Shown here: piece by piece, positions 7,381 to 15,153 of the stretch
How the letters are laid out: each line of letters begins with the position of its first letter
How positions within the stretch are numbered: the first letter of the stretch is position 1
DNA from: Propylenella binzhouense
GTDB lineage: Bacteria; Pseudomonadota; Alphaproteobacteria; Rhizobiales; Afifellaceae
DNA: 38,180 nucleotides
NCBI RefSeq assembly: GCF_009866965.1
Contig: NZ_SPKJ01000034.1
Coordinates: 1-38,180, forward strand
Direction of reading: 5' to 3'
Notes under the pieces: generated by a model
What the model was told of the DNA's origin: nothing
What the model saw: only the letters and a program-made list of their open reading frames with translations
Databases searched by the model: none
Position numbers and translations under genes: made by a program

Positions 7381-8895
7381 CTATCCCTCGATCCCTTCCA
7401 GGAGCTGCTTCTTCAGTACCTTGCCATAGTGGGACCGCGGCAACGACCCTACGAACTCGAATCGCCGCGGCCGCTTGAACCCTGTGAGCCTGTCGCGGCA
7501 GAAGGCGGCGAGCGCTTCGGAATCGGCCGCCGCACCGTCGCGCAGCACGATGAACGCCGTGACGATCTCGCCCCATTCGCGGTCGGGCAGGCCGACCACC
7601 GCCGCCTCGGCGATGGCGGGGTGACCGAGCAGCACGCCTTCCACCTCGTCCGGCCTGACGGAGGAACTGCCGGTGCGGATGATCTCCTTCAGCCGGCCGA
7701 CGACGAAGAGGAAGCCTTCCTCGTCCAGCTCGCCGATGTCGCCGGTATGGAGCCAGCCGTCGCGGAGCGCGGCGGCCGTCTCCGCCGGGCGGTTCCAGTA
7801 GCCGAGCATCATGTTCGGGCCGCGCAGCGTGATCTCGCCGGAGGAGCCCGCGGGCAGGATGGCGCCCCCGGCGTCGCGGATCGCCAGATCGTAGCCGAAG
7901 AGGGGCCGGCCGGCGGAGCGGACGCGATAGGGGACGCGATCGGGATCGCGGAGATCGTCCGGCCTCAGATAGCAGGAGACCGGCGCCTCGGTCAGGCCGT
8001 AGAGGACGCCGATGCGAGGGCCGAGCGCATCGACGGCATGCTCGAAGACCGGCGCCGGGATCCTGGACCCGCCGACATAGATCGCGTCGAGCGCGCCCAG
8101 ATCCGGGTGGCCGTCGGGGTGGTGCTCGAGGAGGCGGACGAGGAGGGTCGGCACGAGCGAGGATCGCGTCGCGCCGGTTTCCCGGACGAGCGCCGGAAGG
8201 CGTTCCGGGTCGAACCGCCCGCCGAGGACGACGGGCGAGCCGGCGAGGATGTGCGACATCGCCAGGATCTGCGCGATCGGCCAGAGCGGGCGGACGTTGA
8301 GGAAGACGTCGTCCGGGCCGATCCCGAACCCCATGATGACGTTCTGCGCCGCGCTCATCAGCGAACGGTGCGCGAGCATGGTCGCCTTCGGCGCGCCGGT
8401 CGTGCCGCCGCTGTAGTTGAGCGTCGCAAGGTCGTCGGGCGCTCCGAGCGGCGGCTGCGCCGTGCTCGCGCGCGCGAGGAGGTCCTCGTAGCGGAGCGCG
8501 CCGGGGACGGACCCGCCGATCGCGATCACCGGATCCGGACGATCGGGCCCGAGCTCCTCGACCTTGCCGGCGAAGGCGGCATGGGTGATGAGCGCGCGGA
8601 CGCCGGCATCCGCCATCTGACTCGCGAGCTCCTGCCGCGACAGGCGCGGATCGAGCGGCACCCGCACCAGCCCCGCCGACATGATCCCGTAATCGGCCTC
8701 GAGATATTCGCGGCAATCCGGGACGAGAAGCGCCACCCGGTCGCCCCGCGCGAGCCCGAGACCGAAGAGCGCGTTTCCGAGCCTGTTGAGGCGCGTCGCG
8801 AAGGCCGCATAGGTGCAGGACCGGCCGCCTTCCACGATGGCGGGGCGGTCCGGCCAGCGGCGGGCAAGCGCATTGAGATGGTAGCCGACATGCAT
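7381..8895 (-). CDS. AMP-dependent acyl-CoA synthetase/ligase (ANL superfamily)
   Basis: This is a full-length 504-residue ANL enzyme. It has the ATP-binding loop YSGGTTGAPKA at residues 161-171, the LYGLTEAP motif, GYWNRP, HTGDIGELDEEGFLFVVGR (hinge region, then KEIIRTG) and a C-terminal catalytic Lys in SHYGKVLKK (about residue 492). It would activate a carboxylic acid as acyl-AMP and then acyl-CoA in the cytoplasm. It lies 6 bases after the zinc-type dehydrogenase and 4 bases before the RidA-like gene. With the crotonase at the operon head it suggests that the carbon skeleton left after amine removal, or a side chain, is handled as a CoA thioester. Acyl specificity (aryl, short or branched chain) is not readable. 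Confidence 0.92.
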   Translation of the reverse strand: MHVGYHLNALARRWPDRPAIVEGGRSCTYAAFATRLNRLGNALFGLGLARGDRVALLVPDCREYLEADYGIMSAGLVRVPLDPRLSRQELASQMADAGVRALITHAAFAGKVEELGPDRPDPVIAIGGSVPGALRYEDLLARASTAQPPLGAPDDLATLNYSGGTTGAPKATMLAHRSLMSAAQNVIMGFGIGPDDVFLNVRPLWPIAQILAMSHILAGSPVVLGGRFDPERLPALVRETGATRSSLVPTLLVRLLEHHPDGHPDLGALDAIYVGGSRIPAPVFEHAVDALGPRIGVLYGLTEAPVSCYLRPDDLRDPDRVPYRVRSAGRPLFGYDLAIRDAGGAILPAGSSGEITLRGPNMMLGYWNRPAETAAALRDGWLHTGDIGELDEEGFLFVVGRLKEIIRTGSSSVRPDEVEGVLLGHPAIAEAAVVGLPDREWGEIVTAFIVLRDGAAADSEALAAFCRDRLTGFKRPRRFEFVGSLPRSHYGKVLKKQLLEGIEG

Positions 8896-8901
8896 CCGGC
8901 G

Positions 8902-9960
8902 TCACCAGCCGCTGAGGACGACGCGGCCGACGGTTTCCCGGTGCTCCATCAGCCGGTGGCCCTCCGCGGCCTCGGGGAAGGGCAGGACCGCCGCGACGCG
9001 CGGCGTCACGGCGCCCGTCGCAAGCATGTGAAGCGAGCGGCGATAATCCTCGAAGGTGGCGTTGCCGGAGCCGGCGATTCGGATGCGCCGGCCGATCAGG
9101 AGGCCGGGATTGATGGTGACCGGCTCGGCCTTGATGTTGCCCATCACGACGACGATCGCGTTCTGCGCGACCGAGCGGAGGCTCTCTTCGATCGTGCCGC
9201 TCACCACGTTCTCGAGGACGATGTCGACGCCCTCCTTGCCGGTCGCCCGCCAGACCGCCCCGGAGAAGGCGAGGTCCGGGCTGACGATCACATGGTCGGC
9301 GCCGGCCGCCTCGATCGCGCCGGCCTTGGCGGGGCTGCTCGTGACCGCGATCACGCGCGCGCCGATCGCCCTGGCGACCTGGATCTGATGCAGCCCGAGA
9401 CCGCCGCTCGCGCCGGTGACGAGGATCGTGTCGCCGGCCTTCGCCTCCGCCACGCCCAGGATGGCGCGGATGCTCGTGCCGACCGGGCAGGCGGCGAGGG
9501 CCCCCGCGACGTCATCGACCGCCTCCGGAAGCGGGATCGCGTTGAGCGCCGGCACGCGGGTATATTCGGCATAGCCACCGCCGCCGCGCTCGCCGACCAC
9601 GCTGCTGTTCCGGCAGAGGTCGTGCCGTCCGCCGAGGCAGTGACGGCAGCGGCCGCAGAAGAGCCGCTGGTAGATCCCCACGCGCTCGCCGATCCGGCCC
9701 GGGTCGACGGCTTCGCCCACTTCGACGATCTCGCCGGAAATCTCGTGGCCGAGGATCTGGCCGGGACGGTCGCGCGGGATCTTGCCGGCCCGCGACAGCA
9801 CGTCGTGATAGCAGATGCCGGCCGCAGCGATCCTGACGACCACGTCGTCGCGGCCGGACCTCGGCCGATCCGTCTCCACCACTTCCAGCATTTCCGGGCC
9901 GCCGAAGGCGCGGAAGACGACGGCTTTCATCTTGTCCGGCACAGGCACCTGTTCCCTCAT
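8902..9960 (-). CDS. Zinc-dependent alcohol dehydrogenase family protein (MDR superfamily)
   Basis: This 352-residue medium-chain dehydrogenase has catalytic zinc residues Cys50 and His72-Glu73 (GHEISGE), a structural zinc lobe with Cys102, Cys105, Cys108 and Cys116, and the Rossmann motif TGASGGLGLHQ. Both zinc sites look intact, so a true alcohol/aldehyde dehydrogenase or a related enoyl reductase is possible. The ATG overlaps the crotonase stop as ATGA, indicating translational coupling. A second Met (residue 11, MKAVVF, the common family start) is an alternative start about 30 bases in. In the pathway it probably carries out an alcohol/carbonyl redox step next to the CoA-dependent enzymes; this is inferred from the operon. 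Confidence 0.9.
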   Translation of the reverse strand: MREQVPVPDKMKAVVFRAFGGPEMLEVVETDRPRSGRDDVVVRIAAAGICYHDVLSRAGKIPRDRPGQILGHEISGEIVEVGEAVDPGRIGERVGIYQRLFCGRCRHCLGGRHDLCRNSSVVGERGGGGYAEYTRVPALNAIPLPEAVDDVAGALAACPVGTSIRAILGVAEAKAGDTILVTGASGGLGLHQIQVARAIGARVIAVTSSPAKAGAIEAAGADHVIVSPDLAFSGAVWRATGKEGVDIVLENVVSGTIEESLRSVAQNAIVVVMGNIKAEPVTINPGLLIGRRIRIAGSGNATFEDYRRSLHMLATGAVTPRVAAVLPFPEAAEGHRLMEHRETVGRVVLSGW

Positions 9961-10697
9961 CCGCGCACGAACGCCTCGGCGCCCGCGCGGAAATCGTCCT
10001 TCGATTCGACCGCAGCGCGCGCAGCCTCGATCGCGGCGCGCTCGCCTTCCAGGTCGCCGAGGCCGAACAGCGCGGCGCGCTTCGTCGCCTGCACGGCAAC
10101 CGGCGAATAGGAAGCGAGCCGCCGCGCCCAGTCCTCGCCGAGGGAGCGGACGTCACCCTCGACGACGCGGTTGACCAGTCCGCGCGCGAGCGCTTCCTCC
10201 GCGGTGAAGGGCTCGCCGAGAAGCAGCATCTCGAAGGCGAGCGCCGCCGGCACGACCTTCGGCAGGTGAACGGCGCTCACGCCCGAGATCATGCCGTGCT
10301 TCACCTCGGGGAACCCGAACCTGGCGTCGGCGCGGGCGAGCTTCAGGTCGCAATGCATGGCGAGCGTCAGCCCAAAGCCGACGCAATGGCCGTGGATCGC
10401 CGCGACCACCGGCTTGTCGAGCCTGACGCCGACATTCGGGATGGCGTCGAGCAGCGTCCCGGTCGAGACCATGCGGCCCGTGCGGCTGATCTCCTTGATG
10501 TCCGAACCGGCGCAGAAGGCGCGCTCGCCCGCGCCGCAGAGAAGGATCGAACGGACCTCCGGGTCGCTCGCCGCGTCGCGCCAGATCGCCCCCAGCCGCT
10601 CCTTGGAGGGGACGTCGAGCGCGTTCAGCACGTCAGGGCGGTTGAGCGTGACGATCGCGACGCCATCGCTCCGCTTCTCGAGCAACACGGAATCCAT
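9957..10697 (-). CDS. Enoyl-CoA hydratase/isomerase (crotonase) family protein lacking one catalytic Glu
   Basis: This 246-residue crotonase-fold protein has the first oxyanion-hole segment (RAFCAGSDIKE, residues 59-69) and the second (IHGHCVGFG, residues 101-109). Compared with rat mitochondrial hydratase, the residue at the Glu144 position is Thr111 (GLTLAMHCD), while Glu164 is kept as Glu131 (FPEVKHG). A standard two-Glu hydration mechanism is therefore unlikely, and an isomerase, lyase or thioesterase-like activity on an acyl-CoA is more plausible. GGGGAGG lies 5 bases before the ATG. It is the first gene of the long leftward operon and faces the LysR gene across a 120-base control region. 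Confidence 0.9.
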   Translation of the reverse strand: MDSVLLEKRSDGVAIVTLNRPDVLNALDVPSKERLGAIWRDAASDPEVRSILLCGAGERAFCAGSDIKEISRTGRMVSTGTLLDAIPNVGVRLDKPVVAAIHGHCVGFGLTLAMHCDLKLARADARFGFPEVKHGMISGVSAVHLPKVVPAALAFEMLLLGEPFTAEEALARGLVNRVVEGDVRSLGEDWARRLASYSPVAVQATKRAALFGLGDLEGERAAIEAARAAVESKDDFRAGAEAFVRG

Positions 10698-10817
10698 CGG
10701 CCCTCCCCGTAATCGGCGGATTGCAGCAGGCCGGGAGCATTACGTCCAATACCGAATTTTCCCATGATCATGCGCAGGTGTTATGATCGCGCTCGGAAGC
10801 CCGGAAAGGAAGTTCGC
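10698..10817. promoter_or_regulatory. Divergent control region with LysR-type box candidate
   Basis: These 120 bases separate the crotonase ATG from the LysR start. At 10739-10757 there is an interrupted dyad, ATTACGT-CCAAT-ACCGAAT (5 of 7 pairs), of the size expected for a LysR recognition site. A short perfect palindrome CATGATCATG lies at 10763-10772. Promoter hexamers are not clear enough to place. Divergent placement beside its operon is the usual LysR layout, so control of the operon by the neighbour is inferred. Confidence 0.45.
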
Positions 10818-11756
10818 TTGGGAGAAGGCGAGGGCCGGCCGGCCGGTCCGGCACAGGGAAGGCGCCGCCTGAGCATCCGCCAGCTCGACGCCTTTCACGC
10901 GGCGGCACAGACCGGCAGCGTGACGGAGGCCGCGAAGCTCCTCGGCGTTTCGCAGCCGGGCATCAGCCGGCTCATCGCGTCGCTTGAATGGGGCCTGGGG
11001 CTCGCGCTCTTCGAGCGGCGGCGCAAGCGCCTGTTCCTGACCCCGGAGGGGCGCCTCTTCATGGAGGAGCTCGAACGGACCTCGCTCGGGCTCGACCGGC
11101 TGGAGCGGGCCGCGAACGACATCAAGCAGCTGAAGCGGGGGCATCTGCGGATCGCGTCGCTGCCGGCGCTCTCGCTTTCGGTGGTACCGGAGGCGCTTGC
11201 GCGGTTCCTGCAGGCCTACCCGGATCTGAAGGTGAGCGCGTCCGTGCAACCGTCACAGCAGGTCGTCGACAGCGTCGCGGCCCGGCATGTGGATGTCGGC
11301 ATCGCGCAGCCGACCGGAGCCAGGTCCGAAGTGCGCGCGGTTGCGACCTTCGGCGCCGACTGCGTGTGCGCGCTGCCGCCGGATCACCGCCTTCTTCGGC
11401 AGGACGTCGTCCGGCCGGAGGACCTCGCCGGCGAGGCCCTGATCGCGCTTCCCCCGCACACGCCGGCGGGCCGCGGCATCGACCGCGCCTTCGAGGGCGT
11501 GGGGCTGCTCCTCTCGCCCAATGTCGAGACGTTCATATCCATGACGGCGTGCGCGCTCGTCGCCGAGGGTGTGGGCATCGCGCTGGTCGACCCCTTCACG
11601 GCGGCGGCCTTCGGCGACCGCAGGATCGCGACGCGCCCGTTCCTGCCGAGCGTGAAGTTCGACGTCCAGATCGTCGTTCACGAATCCGGCGCGGTCTCCA
11701 GGCCGGCGGCAGAGTTCGTCAGAATTCTCCAGGAATGCTTTTCGAAGACGATCTGA
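10818..11756 (+). CDS. LysR-family transcriptional regulator (OccR/NocR-like)
   Basis: Read from TTG at 10818, this is a 312-residue LysR protein. It has an N-terminal winged helix-turn-helix (LSIRQLDAFHAAAQTGSVTE, then AAKLLGVSQPGISRLIASLE) and a C-terminal effector-binding domain ending in ALVAEGVGIALVDPFTA, a pattern I associate with octopine/nopaline-type regulators. The TTG is preferred because AAAGGAAG lies 5 bases before it and the protein then begins at the usual distance from the helix-turn-helix. An ATG at 10764 would add 18 residues but has no ribosome binding site and would take up the palindrome in the control region. It probably senses the substrate of the divergent operon and activates it. 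Confidence 0.88.
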   Translation: MGEGEGRPAGPAQGRRRLSIRQLDAFHAAAQTGSVTEAAKLLGVSQPGISRLIASLEWGLGLALFERRRKRLFLTPEGRLFMEELERTSLGLDRLERAANDIKQLKRGHLRIASLPALSLSVVPEALARFLQAYPDLKVSASVQPSQQVVDSVAARHVDVGIAQPTGARSEVRAVATFGADCVCALPPDHRLLRQDVVRPEDLAGEALIALPPHTPAGRGIDRAFEGVGLLLSPNVETFISMTACALVAEGVGIALVDPFTAAAFGDRRIATRPFLPSVKFDVQIVVHESGAVSRPAAEFVRILQECFSKTI

Positions 11757-11776
11757 CGGGCCGATGTCCGCCGCGT

Positions 11777-13441
11777 TCAGTCCACAACGGGAAGGAGCAG
11801 GCGGGACGGATGCGCGCGGCTGTGCCGGATCGTGTCGGTGCCGACCTGGCTCGCGTGGTAGGGGTGGGAGAAGACGGCGTCCGTCGCCGGCGAATCGCCG
11901 TTGGCAAGCTCGAGCCTGATCCGGTTTCCGCGCTTGAAGACATGCGCGATCGGCAGCACCTCGATCTCGAAGCGGTAGGTCTTGCCCGGGACGAGCGGCT
12001 GCGGGTCGTCATGGGTGTAGAACGGCCGGAGCGGCGTCGAGCGGGCCTCGTCCTTCTTGCGGTGCGAGGCGCGCAGCCAGCCCTTGCTGACGACGGTCGC
12101 CTCGGGCTGGCGGCCTTTCGCGCGCTCCTCCTCCGCCTGCGGCCGCTGGTCGGAGAGCTTCATGACGAACTGCGTATCGATCTGGTCGGAGGCGGCGTAG
12201 AGCTCGAGGACGATCGGGCCGGTCACCTCGATGTCGGCCTGAAGCGGCGGCGAGGTGAAGGTGAGCACGCGGCGGACCGGGTCGAGCTGGCCGTTCTCGT
12301 CGAACCCGACGACGCCGCGGCGCCAGCCCGGATCCGGATAGGCGTATGACGTGTCCTGCTCCGCCTCGCCCGGAGCCTCGAAGGAGAGGCTGCCGTCATT
12401 GAGCGACGTCACGCTGCCGCTCTTCGCCCCGCGGAGGTAGAGCGCCCGGTATTCCGCCCGCGCGAGCGGCCAGGCCGGCTCCTCCCGCCAGCCGGTTCCG
12501 CGCACGAAGATCCTGACCGGCGCGCCCTCCATCACGCCGTTGTCGACGCCCTTCAAATGGTGCTCGTAGAACGGCAGGATCTCCTTCTCGTGGAAGTCCG
12601 GCTGGTCGAACTGGTGGTGCGCCTCGTGGACGTTCCGCGCGCCCGTGACGACGAGCTTCCGCGGGCAGCGGAGCTCCTCGAATCCGAGGATGTTGCCGCG
12701 GAGGTGGAGGCCCATCTTGCCCCAGTGCCCGATCGAGAGGACCGGCACCGTGATCTCGCCGAGCCGTTCATAGGCGGAGCGCTCGCGCCACCACGCGTCG
12801 TAGAGCGGATGGGCGAGGATGTCGCCGACTAGGTCGGTGTTCATGCGCTTGCGGCCCGGGCGGCCGGCCGGGCGGTGCTGGTTGTTGGCGAGCAGGCCGA
12901 TATACCAGCCCGGCCGGTAGCTGCAGAAGATCCCGCCATGATAGTTGGAATCCCGGTACTGATCGACCAGCCCGTCATAGGGGACGATGCAGGCGAGCGC
13001 GGGCGGGCGGTGCGTTGCCATCAGCCATTGCGCCATGGCGTAATAGGACTGGCCGATGCCGCCGACCCGGCCGTTCGACCAGGGCCGTGCCGCGATCCAG
13101 GCGATCAGCTCGACATAATCCTGCTGCTCGGCCGCATCCATGAAGCCGAACTCGCCGTCCGACCAGCCCGAGCCGCGGACATCGGCGCGGACATAGGCGT
13201 AGCCGTGCTCGACATACCACGCGATCGGGCCGGTTTCGCGGGTGAGGAAGACGGCGAAGGCGGGCACGGCATCGAATTCGATCTGGTAGGGCGAGGCGGC
13301 GAAGAGGGCGGGGTAGGGCCCGTCGCCTTTGGGGCGGTAGACGCGGACGGCGATCTCGACGCCGTCTCGCATCCGGACCCGCGCGTCTTCCACGACGATG
13401 TCCTCGCGGTCGAGTTCCGATCTCCCATCGGCTGGGCTCAT
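11777..13441 (-). CDS. CocE/NonD-family alpha/beta hydrolase
   Basis: This 554-residue serine hydrolase belongs to the X-Pro dipeptidyl-peptidase/cocaine esterase group. An N-terminal alpha/beta domain has RADVRGSGWSDGEF and nucleophile Ser132 in GGIGQSYYA. A candidate catalytic His lies in NVHEAHHQFD, and the C-terminal half forms the PepX_C jelly-roll (PVRIFVRGTGWREEPAWP onward). No signal peptide is visible, so it is probably cytoplasmic, cleaving an ester or amide (possibly acylated aromatic) substrate. AGGAGG lies 8 bases before the ATG. It follows the ABC ATPase gene by 58 bases on the same strand, so it is likely co-transcribed with the transporter and may act on the imported compound. 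Confidence 0.9.
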   Translation of the reverse strand: MSPADGRSELDREDIVVEDARVRMRDGVEIAVRVYRPKGDGPYPALFAASPYQIEFDAVPAFAVFLTRETGPIAWYVEHGYAYVRADVRGSGWSDGEFGFMDAAEQQDYVELIAWIAARPWSNGRVGGIGQSYYAMAQWLMATHRPPALACIVPYDGLVDQYRDSNYHGGIFCSYRPGWYIGLLANNQHRPAGRPGRKRMNTDLVGDILAHPLYDAWWRERSAYERLGEITVPVLSIGHWGKMGLHLRGNILGFEELRCPRKLVVTGARNVHEAHHQFDQPDFHEKEILPFYEHHLKGVDNGVMEGAPVRIFVRGTGWREEPAWPLARAEYRALYLRGAKSGSVTSLNDGSLSFEAPGEAEQDTSYAYPDPGWRRGVVGFDENGQLDPVRRVLTFTSPPLQADIEVTGPIVLELYAASDQIDTQFVMKLSDQRPQAEEERAKGRQPEATVVSKGWLRASHRKKDEARSTPLRPFYTHDDPQPLVPGKTYRFEIEVLPIAHVFKRGNRIRLELANGDSPATDAVFSHPYHASQVGTDTIRHSRAHPSRLLLPVVD

Positions 13442-13485
13442 CGTCCCTTCCTCCTCAGGTGTTGCGCGTGGGCAGCTTCCAGAGC

Positions 13486-13500
13486 GCGCCGGACCGGCGC
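13486..13500 (-). terminator. Small GC hairpin after the ABC ATPase gene
   Basis: GCGCCG and CGGCGC flank a GAC loop at the ATPase stop codon, just before the CocE-type gene. There is no T-run, so if it acts it is probably as a weak attenuator or mRNA-stability element. Confidence 0.3.
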
Positions 13501-14261
13501 TAATGGACCTCGCGGACGGCGTCCTGCAGCAGGTCCTCATATTTGCCGAACGCTTCGCCGTGGCGGTCCCGCGGGCGGGGCAGGTCGATCGCCACATCGA
13601 GCACGGCGCGCGCGGGACGGCCGTTCAGCACCACCACACGGTCGGACAGGAACACGGCTTCCCGGATGTCGTGCGTGATGAAGAGAACGGTCTTGTGCCT
13701 GCGCTCCCAGATCTCGGCGAGGGTGTTCTGCATCGTCTCGCGGGTGAGCGCGTCGAGCGCGCCGAAGGGCTCGTCCATCAGCAGCACCTTCGGGTCGATC
13801 GCGAGCGCGCGTCCGATTCCGACCCGCTGCTTCATGCCGCCGGAGAGCCGGTTCGGAAAATAGTCGGCGAAATCGCCGAGGCCGACCAGCGCGAGATGCT
13901 CGTCGGAAATCCGCCGGCGCTCCGCCGCGCCGAGCCCCTTGGAGCGCAGTCCGAACTCGATGTTGTCGCGCGCGGTGAGCCAGGGAAAGAGGGCAAACTG
14001 CTGGAACACGATGCCGCGGTCGAGACCCGGGCCGCGGACGGGCTCGCCGTCGACGGCGATGCTTCCCGCCGTGCACGCCTCGATGCCCGCGACGAGGTTG
14101 AGGAGCGTCGATTTCCCGCAGCCGGACGGGCCGACCACGCTCACGAACTGGCGGTCCGCGATGTCGATCGAGAAGTTCTGGAAGATGTGGAAGCGCTGTT
14201 CGCGCCGGAGGTTGGCGACCACGAAGGACTTGTCGATCCGGGACAGGGTGAGGCGCGCCAT
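13500..14261 (-). CDS. ABC transporter ATP-binding protein (nitrate/sulfonate/taurine type)
   Basis: This 253-residue nucleotide-binding subunit has Walker A GPSGCGKST (residues 44-52), Q-loop FQQFALFPWLTA, signature LSGGMKQRVGIGRA, Walker B VLLMDEPFGALD and H-loop FITHD. The FPWLTARDN and DEPFGALDALTRE patterns are typical of the SsuB/TauB/NrtD branch that works with NMT1-like binding proteins. It starts one base after the permease stop. It energises import of the ligand recognised by the binding protein encoded at 15154-16149. The ligand itself is unknown. The neighbouring hydrolases and extradiol dioxygenase suggest an aromatic compound rather than a sulfonate, but that is inference. Confidence 0.95.
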   Translation of the reverse strand: MARLTLSRIDKSFVVANLRREQRFHIFQNFSIDIADRQFVSVVGPSGCGKSTLLNLVAGIEACTAGSIAVDGEPVRGPGLDRGIVFQQFALFPWLTARDNIEFGLRSKGLGAAERRRISDEHLALVGLGDFADYFPNRLSGGMKQRVGIGRALAIDPKVLLMDEPFGALDALTRETMQNTLAEIWERRHKTVLFITHDIREAVFLSDRVVVLNGRPARAVLDVAIDLPRPRDRHGEAFGKYEDLLQDAVREVH

Positions 14262-14262
14262 G

Positions 14263-15132
14263 TCAGTCGAGCTCCCTCACCGTGCCCCAGCGCTGGACCG
14301 TGAGCTTCTCGAGCGGACGCAGGAACACGCGCTCGATCAGGATGCCCACCACGCCCACGATGAGGAGCCCGGCATAGAGCCGGTCCGACATGAACATCTC
14401 GCGCGCCCAGAACAGGCGGTAGCCGAGCCCGTGGCCGATCGCGACCAGCATCTCCGCGACGATGATGATGCGCCATGCGCGCGAGAAGGCGATCCTGAGG
14501 CCGCCGATGATGGAAGGAAGCGCGGCGGGAATCAGCACCCGCCAGAACAGCGCGATGCCCTCCGCGCCGAGCGAGCGGCCGGCATTGATGGTCATCGGAT
14601 CGATGCTCTTCACGCCGGTCCAGGTGCTCACGATCGTGGTCAGCGCCACCTCGAAAACGATGATGAAGAGGATGGCCATCTCGTTGAGGCCGAACCACAT
14701 CATCGTGACGGGGAAGAGGGCGGTGCCGGGGATCGCGAGGAAGAAGTTGACCATCGGCGAGAGCATCCGCTCCCAGGCGCCGACATATCCCATGAGGGCG
14801 CCGAGCGCGATGCCGACCACGCTGCCGAAGGCGACGCCGATCACGAGCCGCCGCAGCGTTCCGAGTATGTCGGCGATGAGCGAGCCTTCGAGCCACATCT
14901 GCCAGAGCGCGGCGAAGATCCGGTGGGGCGCCGGAAAGAGGAGCGGCGAGAACGCGCCCATCGCGCTCGCGATCTCCCATGCGCCGAGGATGACCACGAC
15001 GGGGACGAGGCCGTAGATCCAGTTCCGGGCGAAGCGGGCTCCCGCCCGCCTCGCCATGCCGGCGAACACGGATTGCGATCCGGCCGCGCCGGGCATCCCT
15101 GCCTGCCCGGCAAGTTCGGGTGTATCGCCCAT
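14263..15132 (-). CDS. ABC transporter permease (SsuC/TauC-like)
   Basis: This 289-residue inner-membrane permease has about six transmembrane segments. After a roughly 35-residue cytoplasmic start, the first helix is IYGLVPVVVILGAWEIASAM, followed by the family pattern LLFPAPHRIFAALW. The EAA-type loop that contacts the ATPase is GAEGIALFWRVLIPAALPSI, followed by GGLRIAFSRAWR. The ATG at 15132 is 21 bases beyond the binding-protein stop. With the ATPase and binding protein it makes a complete importer, and the gene order (binding protein, permease, ATPase) is the common one for this family. Confidence 0.94.
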   Translation of the reverse strand: MGDTPELAGQAGMPGAAGSQSVFAGMARRAGARFARNWIYGLVPVVVILGAWEIASAMGAFSPLLFPAPHRIFAALWQMWLEGSLIADILGTLRRLVIGVAFGSVVGIALGALMGYVGAWERMLSPMVNFFLAIPGTALFPVTMMWFGLNEMAILFIIVFEVALTTIVSTWTGVKSIDPMTINAGRSLGAEGIALFWRVLIPAALPSIIGGLRIAFSRAWRIIIVAEMLVAIGHGLGYRLFWAREMFMSDRLYAGLLIVGVVGILIERVFLRPLEKLTVQRWGTVRELD

Positions 15133-15153
15133 CGGCTCAGCCGGCCGCGCGCT

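Noticed and set aside
7276-10110. A 944-codon plus-strand open frame opposite the ligase, dehydrogenase and RidA genes
   Set aside because: Shadow of the GC-rich minus-strand genes; composition is skewed and it crosses several gene boundaries.
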